From the NCBI GenBank assembly GCA_047618505.1, contig JBLHLB010000086.1, positions 1 through 12,448 of the forward strand: a stretch of 12,448 bases of DNA, given 5' to 3'. Positions 7,473 to 12,448 of this stretch are shown here, in pieces. The notes under the pieces were generated by a model. That model ran no database searches, was not told where the DNA came from, and saw nothing but the letters and a program-made list of their open reading frames with translations. Source of the stretch: JBLHLB01 sp047618505. GTDB taxonomy: Bacteria > Planctomycetota > UBA1135 > GCA-002686595. Every line of letters starts with the position of its first letter. Position 1 is the stretch's first letter. The translations under genes were made by a program, and so were the position numbers.

Positions 7473-8261
7473 ATGAAAGGCAAAGCACACGACAGCAAGC
7501 ACAGCGAAGCGGCTCTTCCGCGCCGCGCACTCCTCGGCACGACAGCAGCAACCCTGGGGGTCCTTGGTTTATCGAGCTTCAACGGTACAAGTAGCTCGAA
7601 GGCAGCGGTCGCTGAGGGGATCATCCGCAAGGGGGCAACCGTCCTCTTTCAAGGTGACTCCATTACGGATGCGGGCCGTAGTCGCGCAGAAGCGGCGAAG
7701 GCAAACAACCAGCCGGCCCTCGGGACAGGCTACGCCTGGCTCGCTGCCGCGGGGCTTCTGGTCAGTAGACCTGACGAAAACTTGCGCACCTTCAACCGTG
7801 GTATCAGCGGCCACAAGGTCTTCCAACTGCGTGACCGTTGGGAAGCAGACTGCCTGGCGATGAAGCCCGACGTCCTCAGCATTCTGATCGGCGTCAATGA
7901 CATCTGGCACTCCCGTGGTGGCAACTACGACGGAACGGTCGAGGTCTACGAGCACGACTTCGATGAGCTTCTCAGCCGCACGCTCAAGCAGCTGCCGGAC
8001 GTCAAGCTCGTCATCTGCGAACCCTTCGTCCTTCGTTGCGGCGCCATCGACGACTCCTGGTTCCCCGAGTTCGACGAATACCGCGCAGCCGCCCGTCGCG
8101 TCTCCGACGCACACGGTGCCACCTGGGTCCCCTTCCAAGCCATGTTCGACGAGGCCGTCAAGTACGCGCCGCCGGCGCATTGGGCCGGTGACGGCGTTCA
8201 CCCCACGTCAGCTGGGGCTGCACTCATGGCCCAGGCGTGGCTGGCCGCAGTGGGTTCCTAG
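7473..8261 (+). CDS. Tat-exported SGNH/GDSL hydrolase
   Basis: This 262-residue protein has a probable twin-arginine signal: PRRALLGTT with Arg17-Arg18, then a hydrophobic stretch to about residue 34. The mature SGNH domain is complete: GDSIT with Ser63, NRGISG with Gly110, GVND with Asn142, and Asp220-x-x-His223 in DGVHPT. These are the classic blocks of the GDSL family that includes rhamnogalacturonan acetylesterase-like and other carbohydrate-ester hydrolases. Tat export implies that it folds before crossing the membrane. The length is typical of a single-domain SGNH enzyme, with no extra module. ATG 7473 is chosen because the Tat signal follows directly; no Shine-Dalgarno site is seen. 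Deacylation of plant or algal polysaccharide is a reasonable guess, but the ester cleaved is unknown. It lies downstream of another secreted SGNH gene on the same strand. Confidence 0.9.
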   Translation: MKGKAHDSKHSEAALPRRALLGTTAATLGVLGLSSFNGTSSSKAAVAEGIIRKGATVLFQGDSITDAGRSRAEAAKANNQPALGTGYAWLAAAGLLVSRPDENLRTFNRGISGHKVFQLRDRWEADCLAMKPDVLSILIGVNDIWHSRGGNYDGTVEVYEHDFDELLSRTLKQLPDVKLVICEPFVLRCGAIDDSWFPEFDEYRAAARRVSDAHGATWVPFQAMFDEAVKYAPPAHWAGDGVHPTSAGAALMAQAWLAAVGS

Positions 8262-8281
8262 GCCCAGCGACTCGTTCCTTA

Positions 8282-8400
8282 GCGGCCGCTAGCTCGCCGG
8301 GCCCCGGTGGCAGCTAGCGCGCCGTGCCCCCGTGGCAGCTAACGCGCCGTGCCCCCGTGGCAGCTAACGCGCCGTGCTCCCGTGGCAGCTAGCGCGCCGA
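8282..8400. repeat. Array of five 25-bp tandem repeats
   Basis: The unit GTGGCAGCTAGCGCGCCGTG plus five pyrimidines starts at 8307, 8332, 8357 and 8382, with exact 25-base spacing. The three central units differ only at A/G in GCTARCG and at one C/T near the end. The last copy keeps about 19 bases and then diverges. A fifth, older copy at 8282-8306 matches about 20 of 25 bases. Each unit contains GCTAGC or GCTAAC followed by GCGCGCC and can fold weakly (GGCA with TGCC). The array begins 20 bases after the Tat-SGNH stop and lies between convergent genes. There are no spacers, so it is not a CRISPR array. Confidence 0.92.
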
Positions 8401-8433
8401 GGAACGACGTCCCTAGCAGAAGTTCACTTCAAA

Positions 8434-8452
8434 CGCCTGGGCCACCAGGGCG
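8434..8452. terminator. Possible hairpin between convergent genes
   Basis: CGCCTGG and CCAGGGCG pair around the loop GCCA, with one extra G, and CGGCTTTGTT follows. It lies between the Tat-SGNH gene (plus) and the EEP gene (minus), where a terminator would be expected. The T-tract is weak. The rest of the 311-bp gap is the 25-bp repeat array plus about 120 bases in which I recognise nothing. Confidence 0.3.
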
Positions 8453-8572
8453 CGGCTTTGTTGCGAGCGGGGATCCATGGGGACGGCAATGCGGTGCATT
8501 GGTGACCTGGACACAGGGGAGAAACAATGCAGTCCAGACCTGAGATGGATGCCTTGGAGACTCGCCCTGCCC

Positions 8573-9658
8573 TCATGGAACGAGTAGCACGACATCCAGC
8601 GGAAGGTGATCCGACCCGCCGTCGGGTCCCAGTGCAGCGCTTTGGATGGCGAAGGCCTTGGAAACCCAAACATGATCTATGCGGACGAAGGGTGGCAGGG
8701 GCACGCCACGGTAGCGGCCGAAGAGAGGGAAGGAGAGGCCGAGACCGTGGCCTGCTTCGGCGAAGGCGTTACGTAAGTCGGAGGACTGAATGCGTCCGTA
8801 GCTCCTTGCCAATGGAGTCAGGTTGAAGTCACCGACGAGGATGCCACGGGGGTGAGACGCTGCTTCCTTCGCTGACTGGAGAAGCACGGCCTCGTCCGCT
8901 GACCAGCGACCCAGGAGCGCGATCGACGCGCTGGGATGAACGTTGTGGACCAGGAGCTCCACGCCACCGAAATCGATGCGTGCGCGCTGGATATTATGTC
9001 CGACCTCTGGCTGAACGAGGTGTTCACTCACGATCGGCCAGCGTGAGAGCAGCGCCTTTCCGTCGCGACCTAGGGAGTGGAGCACACGATAGGGGAAGAG
9101 GTCGGCGATCAGGGGGTCAAGCGCTGCGCCCACACCTGGCGCCAGCTCCTGAAGACAGACAACATCGGCCTCGACCTGGGTGAGGGCCTCGGCGATTTCT
9201 TCCGCGTTCGCCCGACCATCGCCAACATTCCAGGTGCGAATTCGAAGGAGCCTGCCTTCTCCCTGGGACAGCGGAGCCTGGCCCCCTGCAAGCATGGGTA
9301 GGGACAAGAACAGGCCAAGGATTCCACTGCCCAGGAGTTCCAAGCTCGCCAAGCGTTGCGCGCGGGGCCAAGCCAGGGGAATCGCGATCAGCGCGACAAT
9401 CGAAAAGTACGGGAGGAGATGCGCTGCGAGGGTTACTGGAGGTAGCCAGTCGCCAGTCATCAGGTGCAGCAGGCAAACCCCGCCTAGGACGTAGGCGTAG
9501 ACGTGGAAGAAAAACAGCCGTCGGTGTGGCGGGTCCTCCCTTGCGCGAGCGACGGGCTGTTGAGTTTTGGGCTGTGCTTTCAACCTGTGCAGAGGGAGGT
9601 GATGCGGACCGCACTCAGTGTACGCCCGGGCCTCATCCGGGCCTAACCCGGGCCTCAC
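8573..9658 (-). CDS. Membrane-anchored endonuclease/exonuclease/phosphatase (EEP) family protein
   Basis: In this 361-residue protein, residues 48-124 hold about three transmembrane segments (near 48-66, 73-95 and 105-124), and 138-361 form an EEP (DNase I-like) domain. Its metal and catalytic motifs are all present: RTWNVGDG with Asn144, CLQELAP with Glu171, HNVHP (His238/His241), GDFNLTP with Asp277 and Asn279, RIDHVWVS with Asp328, and GSDHLP with Asp350-His351. The fold cleaves phosphodiesters or phosphomonoesters: nucleic acids, inositol phosphates or sphingomyelin-type lipids. The membrane anchor, also seen in other bacterial EEP proteins, places the domain at a membrane surface; lipid or envelope substrates are possible but unproven. 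The start is unclear. GTG 9658 lies inside an 11-bp tandem repeat and adds a Pro/Gly-rich, charged leader. TTG 9583 would remove it and give 336 residues. Neither has a good Shine-Dalgarno site. Confidence 0.85.
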   Translation of the reverse strand: MRPGLGPDEARAYTECGPHHLPLHRLKAQPKTQQPVARAREDPPHRRLFFFHVYAYVLGGVCLLHLMTGDWLPPVTLAAHLLPYFSIVALIAIPLAWPRAQRLASLELLGSGILGLFLSLPMLAGGQAPLSQGEGRLLRIRTWNVGDGRANAEEIAEALTQVEADVVCLQELAPGVGAALDPLIADLFPYRVLHSLGRDGKALLSRWPIVSEHLVQPEVGHNIQRARIDFGGVELLVHNVHPSASIALLGRWSADEAVLLQSAKEAASHPRGILVGDFNLTPLARSYGRIQSSDLRNAFAEAGHGLGLSFPLFGRYRGVPLPPFVRIDHVWVSKAFAIQSAALGPDGGSDHLPLDVVLLVP

Positions 9659-9666
9659 CCGGGCCC
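9626..9666. repeat. 11-bp tandem repeat at the 5' end of the EEP gene
   Basis: The unit CCGGGCCTMAY repeats with exact 11-base spacing at 9626, 9637 and 9648, with a partial copy CCGGGCCC at 9659-9666. It covers the longest annotated start (GTG 9658) and the first ten or so codons of the EEP frame. It is either a diverged coding leader or, more likely, upstream untranslated DNA. Confidence 0.88.
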
Positions 9667-9742
9667 AAAATCAGATGCGGTTCGACCGGTGGTAGACCAA
9701 CGCGTTAGGAACAGAGTCTTCAAACCTCCCGAACGAACACAA

Positions 9743-9760
9743 GCGGCTCAAGTGAGCCGC
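9743..9760. promoter_or_regulatory. Perfect 8-bp inverted repeat
   Basis: GCGGCTCA-AG-TGAGCCGC is a perfect inverted repeat with a two-base centre. As RNA it would fold with a four-base AAGT loop and a 7-bp stem; as DNA it could be a dimer binding site. It lies about 85 bases upstream of the EEP gene's longest start and 33 bases before the broken SGNH-like gene. No U-tract follows on either strand. Confidence 0.4.
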
Positions 9761-9792
9761 GTTGGAACGGCGCAGACCTAACGGGGACGCCA

Positions 9793-10216
9793 ATGGAGTT
9801 TGTTGAGGAAGTGGATCCAGAGCGGGTGCCATCTGAGTGTCGCCACTTCGCGGGGCGGCTGCTGCGGCGTCAGCCCTCGAGCGCCTTGTGGAACTCTAGA
9901 AGATCCATGGCTTCGCCTTGGTGCTCTATCCCCTAAGAAAGGGATCCGGGGGGGAGCAGCGCATCCCTTGGAGCGAGCTGGCCCACGCGATCGGCGAGAA
10001 CCAGGATCTCGGGGTCCTGGATGTCAGCCCTCAGGGGCGGAACGCCAAGCACTCGAGGAGCTCGGTGAATATCGAGCGGAGGACTTCATCCTTTCGCCAA
10101 ACGAACACAATCCTTCGGCCCTGCACCGTCGGCTGATTGCGAAGGGGCTCAAGCGTTTGCTCGATGAGCGGGGACTTATTAGAGCTCCTCTGTCTGGGCA
10201 AATACGCTTCGAGTGA
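9793..10216 (+). pseudogene. Frameshifted SGNH/GDSL-like hydrolase fragment
   Basis: Three segments in three different plus-strand frames read as one protein. From ATG 9793, frame one reads MEFVEEVDPERVPSECRHFA and GRLLRRQPSSAL, up to about 9885. Frame two begins LVEL, meets TAG at 9897-9899, then continues KIHGFALVLYPLRKGSGGE, WSELAHAIGENQDLGVLDVS, up to about 10035. Frame three reads RQALEELGEYRAEDFILSPN, EHNPSALHRRLIAKGLKRLL, DERGL, to TGA 10214-10216. The ending matches the last SGNH block, where families show D-x-H-P-S-x-x-G-H-x-L-I-A. Here the Asp position is Asn and the Gly before the second His appears lost, so the active site is damaged too. At least two frameshifts and one nonsense codon make an intact product unlikely. 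The fragment, about 140 codons, corresponds to the C-terminal half of the family, so the N-terminal half may be deleted. Sequencing error is the alternative explanation. Confidence 0.6.
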
Positions 10217-10253
10217 TGTCGCTTGGCCGGGATTGGTGCCTAAAGAGGACTGT

Positions 10254-10278
10254 TGAGTACTCAGCGTCGCACTGACGC
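10254..10278. promoter_or_regulatory. Palindrome and small hairpin upstream of the SulP gene
   Basis: TGAGTACTCA (10254-10263) is a perfect 10-bp palindrome. It is followed at once by GCGTC-GCACT-GACGC (10264-10278), a perfect 5-bp stem. They lie in the 227-bp gap between the broken SGNH-like gene and the SulP transporter gene, about 170 bases before its start. An operator or a structured leader is possible, but short palindromes also arise by chance. I recognise nothing else in the gap, including no clear promoter or ribosome-binding site. Confidence 0.25.
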
Positions 10279-10443
10279 AAGAATCGCGTGGGACTGAAGG
10301 GTGCCAGCTCGATCGTGTCCGGCTCGGAACTCCATTCCCGTTCCATTAGTTTCGGACCCGAGAACAGGGATGCACGTAGACGCTTGTGAATTGACCGGTA
10401 CTGTGCGCCGCTCGATCTTCCAGCCTGGGCCTATCCGATCTCT

Positions 10444-12000
10444 GTGTTCGAACTCAAAAGCAACCCCAAAGTACAGTTCAAGAGCGACCTGCTCTCGGGC
10501 ATCACCGTGGCCCTGGCCCTCGTTCCCGAGGCTGTGGCCTTCGCCTTTGTGGCCGGTGTGGATCCCCTGGTCGGACTCTACGCAGCCTTCATCGTAGGAT
10601 TGATTACGGCGATTTTTGGTGGGCGGCCTGGGATGATTTCCGGTGCCACAGGAGCCCTGGCCGTTGTGCTCGTCGCGCTGGTCCACGATCACGGCATCGA
10701 ATATATGTTCGCGGCGGTGGTCCTGATGGGACTGCTACAGATGGTGGCGGGTTTTCTGCGCCTGGGTAAATTCATCCGCATGGTGCCACACCCGGTCATG
10801 CTCGGATTTGTGAATGGCCTCGCGATCGTGATCTTCCTGGCGCAGCTCGGGCAGTTTAAGGTGCTTGGCGCCGATGGCGAGCTGGAGTGGATGGTGGGAC
10901 CCAAGCTGACAACGATGCTGTGCCTGGTCTTTGGGACCATGGCGATCATCCACTACCTCCCGAAGTTGACGAAGGCGGTGCCGTCCTCCCTGGTGGCGAT
11001 CGTTGTGGTGACCTTGGTCACCCTGGGCTTCGGCCTCGACTCACCGACCATCGTGGACTACCTGCGCACGATGACGAACGACCCCGAGGCTTCCCTAGCG
11101 GGTGGCCTGCCGACGTTCCACATCGCCGCCGTTCCGTTCAACCTGACGACCTTGAAGATCATCTTGCCCTACGCGATCATTCTCGCGGCGGTGGGGTTGA
11201 TCGAGTCGCTCTTGACCTTGACCCTGGTGGATGAGCTGACGGAGACGCGCGGTCGCGGGAATAAGGAATGCGTGGCCCAGGGATTAGCCAACGTGACCTG
11301 CGGTTTCTTCGGAGGCATGGGGGGCTGCGCGATGATTGGTCAAAGCATGATCAACATCAAGTCCGGCGGACGCGGACGCACGTCGGGGATCACGGCGGCG
11401 CTCGTGCTCCTGGCCTTCGTGCTCGTGGCCTCCGGACTGATCGAAATGGTCCCCGTGGCGGCCCTGGTCGGCGTCATGTTCATGGTTGTGCTCGGTACCT
11501 TCGAGTGGTCTAGCTTCCAAGTTGTCACCAAGGTGCCTCTCTCGGATGCCTTCGTTGTCGTGCTTGTCTCCGCCGTGACCGTGGCGACAGACCTGGCCTT
11601 TGCGGTCTTCGTTGGTGTCATCGTCTCAGCCCTCGTCTTTGCATGGAAGCACGCCAAGGTCATCCACGTTTTTACCCACGTGGACGAGAAGGGGACCAAG
11701 GTCTACTCCCTGCGAGGACCGTTGTTCTTCGGCTCCAGTACGAGCTTCCAAGACCTCTTTGACCCCAAGAACGATCCCGACGATGTGGTGGTGGAGTTCC
11801 AGCACGCGCGCGTGTCAGACCACTCCGCCATCGAGGCCATTGACTCCCTAGCGGAGCGCTACATCAAGGTCGGCAAGACACTGCACCTGCGGCACCTCAG
11901 CAACGACTGCAGGCAGTTGTTGCACAAGGCGCGCAGCCTGGTGGAGGTCAACGTGATCGAGGATCCGACCTACCACGTGGCGGATGACGAATTGGCTTAG
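10444..12000 (+). CDS. SulP family inorganic anion transporter with STAS domain
   Basis: This 518-residue inner-membrane carrier has an N-terminal transport core (about 1-405, many hydrophobic segments) and a C-terminal cytoplasmic STAS domain (about 415-505). Family landmarks include ALALVPEAVAFAFVAGVDP near the start, GRPGMISGATGALAVV (the anion-site region), PHPVMLGFVNGLAIVIFLAQ, and the long conserved stretch from about residue 262 with ETRGRGNKECVAQGLANVTC, FFGGMGGCAMIGQSMIN and GRGRTSG. SulP carriers move sulfate, bicarbonate, chloride or other anions, usually coupled to H+ or Na+. The substrate cannot be set from sequence; sulfate would fit a bacterium handling sulfated polysaccharides. 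GTG 10444 is chosen because FELKSNPKVQFKSDLLSGIT is the usual short cytoplasmic lead-in to the first helix. No Shine-Dalgarno site is seen. There is no carbonic anhydrase or sulfatase next to it to narrow the role. Confidence 0.92.
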   Translation: MFELKSNPKVQFKSDLLSGITVALALVPEAVAFAFVAGVDPLVGLYAAFIVGLITAIFGGRPGMISGATGALAVVLVALVHDHGIEYMFAAVVLMGLLQMVAGFLRLGKFIRMVPHPVMLGFVNGLAIVIFLAQLGQFKVLGADGELEWMVGPKLTTMLCLVFGTMAIIHYLPKLTKAVPSSLVAIVVVTLVTLGFGLDSPTIVDYLRTMTNDPEASLAGGLPTFHIAAVPFNLTTLKIILPYAIILAAVGLIESLLTLTLVDELTETRGRGNKECVAQGLANVTCGFFGGMGGCAMIGQSMINIKSGGRGRTSGITAALVLLAFVLVASGLIEMVPVAALVGVMFMVVLGTFEWSSFQVVTKVPLSDAFVVVLVSAVTVATDLAFAVFVGVIVSALVFAWKHAKVIHVFTHVDEKGTKVYSLRGPLFFGSSTSFQDLFDPKNDPDDVVVEFQHARVSDHSAIEAIDSLAERYIKVGKTLHLRHLSNDCRQLLHKARSLVEVNVIEDPTYHVADDELA

Positions 12001-12015
12001 GCACGTGGCCAGCTG

Positions 12016-12034
12016 ACGCTCTGCTCGAGGGCGT
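12016..12034. terminator. Possible bidirectional hairpin between convergent genes
   Basis: ACGCTCT and AGGGCGT pair (one G-T wobble) around the loop GCTCG. The hairpin fills the 44-bp gap between the SulP stop (12000) and the stop of the convergent secreted-protein gene (12045), the expected place for a shared terminator. It lacks a U-tract, so intrinsic termination is uncertain. Confidence 0.3.
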
Positions 12035-12044
12035 TGCCTGCCTG

Positions 12045-12448
12045 TCAGTTGCTGCCGTGCACGACCTGGAAGCCAGCGGCATTGGTCACGCCGAATTTGC
12101 CGTTGTCAAAAGTCAAGGCAGCCCAGTCGATGCGGGTGCCCACCAGGTTCAGTAGCAACCCGGGCGGCACATCGAAGGCACCCTGGGCGCGCCCGCCGGC
12201 GTCCAGGAAGCCCCGGGTCATCTTCAGACGCGCGTTGCCGCCGCTGACCTGATCGTTGGCGTTGCTCCAGGTGCGCACTAGAGTCTCGTCCATGTTCAGG
12301 GGCAGAATGACATTGCCGATCGGGATACCGGGTACGGTTCCAGAGAGACTTGCCAAGAGGATGTAGCCGGAGCCCGCTGACTCCGGGGCGTTGATTACCA
12401 GGGGGACGGACGTCGTGTTTGCCGCGTCCACCGCATCGAAGCCAACAT
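12045..12448 (-). CDS. C-terminal end of a secreted planctomycete protein (N-terminus outside window)
   Basis: The frame is open from the window edge to TGA 12045-12047, giving 133 complete codons. GTG and ATG codons within it are internal, since the sense continues upstream as VGFDAVDAANTTSVPLVINA. The visible part has a compact pattern: SGYILLASLSGTVPGIPIGN, then LPLNMDETLVRTW, GFLDAGGRAQGAFDVPPGLL, LVGTRIDWAAL and VTNAAGFQVV. I recognise this type of terminal module (hydrophobic SxSGTxPG strand, LPLNxD, FLDxxGRA, PPG, then a final strand before the stop) from large secreted or cell-surface proteins of some planctomycetes. It probably forms a small beta-rich domain with an attachment or sorting role, but that function is unproven. 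The catalytic or binding part of the protein lies outside the window. Confidence 0.72.
   Translation of the reverse strand, partial: VGFDAVDAANTTSVPLVINAPESAGSGYILLASLSGTVPGIPIGNVILPLNMDETLVRTWSNANDQVSGGNARLKMTRGFLDAGGRAQGAFDVPPGLLLNLVGTRIDWAALTFDNGKFGVTNAAGFQVVHGSN

Noticed and set aside
8282..8400. CRISPR array
   Set aside because: The 25-bp units are directly contiguous without spacers, and there are no cas genes in the window.
8413..8673. An 86-codon minus-strand frame overlapping the 3' end of the EEP gene
   Set aside because: It overlaps the intact EEP coding end in another frame and extends into repeat-adjacent DNA with no motif.
9670..9735. tRNA-like text (GGTTCGA, GGTGGTAGACCA)
   Set aside because: The pieces resemble T-loop and D-loop motifs but are in the wrong order, no acceptor or anticodon stem can be drawn, and the flanking DNA is an 11-bp repeat.
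9732..10110. Direct repeat AACGAACACAA at 9732-9742 and 10100-10110 as insertion or attachment sites
   Set aside because: It is only 11 bp long; the second copy is coding text of the SGNH-like remnant, and no integrase, transposase or terminal inverted repeats are present.
10261..10692. A 143-codon minus-strand frame over the SulP start
   Set aside because: About half of it is antisense to the conserved first helices of SulP, and its translation is hydrophilic low-complexity text with no domain.

Overview
The window looks like the chromosome of a high-GC member of the Planctomycetota. The main evidence is a very large secreted PVC-type cytochrome (pseudo-SGNH head, beta-propeller, HEAT-like region, discoidin-like domain, CxxCH heme site), next to a DUF1080 lipoprotein, several secreted SGNH/GDSL hydrolases, and a C-terminal secreted module (12045-12448) of a type I associate with planctomycete surface proteins, possibly the Saltatorellus/Poly30-like lineages. 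The lineage call is inference. Few genes have a convincing Shine-Dalgarno site, and several appear to start at GTG.

Layout. 1-3719 (minus): the 3' end of the gene lies outside the window; at least 1239 residues are visible. 3720-4367: no intact gene, but a decayed minus-strand reading frame at about 3874-4166. 4368-5048 (plus): DUF1080 lipoprotein. 5079-5912 (minus): alpha/beta hydrolase, convergent with the DUF1080 gene and divergent from the next gene. 6009-7376 and 7473-8261 (plus): two secreted SGNH hydrolases in tandem. 8282-8400: an array of five 25-bp units. 8573-9658 (minus): membrane-anchored endonuclease/exonuclease/phosphatase (EEP) family protein. 9793-10216 (plus): an SGNH-like gene broken across all three frames. 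10444-12000 (plus): SulP anion transporter with STAS domain. 12045-12448 (minus): C-terminal end of a secreted protein that continues past the window.

How the genes may work together. A secreted dehydrogenase-like cytochrome, a 3-keto-glycoside hydrolase-like lipoprotein and two putative carbohydrate esterases fit extracytoplasmic processing of decorated, possibly sulfated, polysaccharide: esterases remove acyl groups, the propeller/cytochrome protein oxidises, the DUF1080 protein cleaves, and the SulP carrier moves sulfate or another anion. This is inference from families and neighbourhood. The genes do not form one operon, and no substrate can be read from the sequence.

The most notable non-coding signal is a set of four unrelated short tandem duplications (units of 15, 13, 25 and 11 bp), each at a gene boundary. 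One duplicates the last codons and the stop of the alpha/beta hydrolase, and another covers the annotated start of the EEP gene. Two broken reading frames add to the picture of a locus under gene decay. I found no CRISPR array, insertion sequence, phage gene, rRNA or convincing tRNA.
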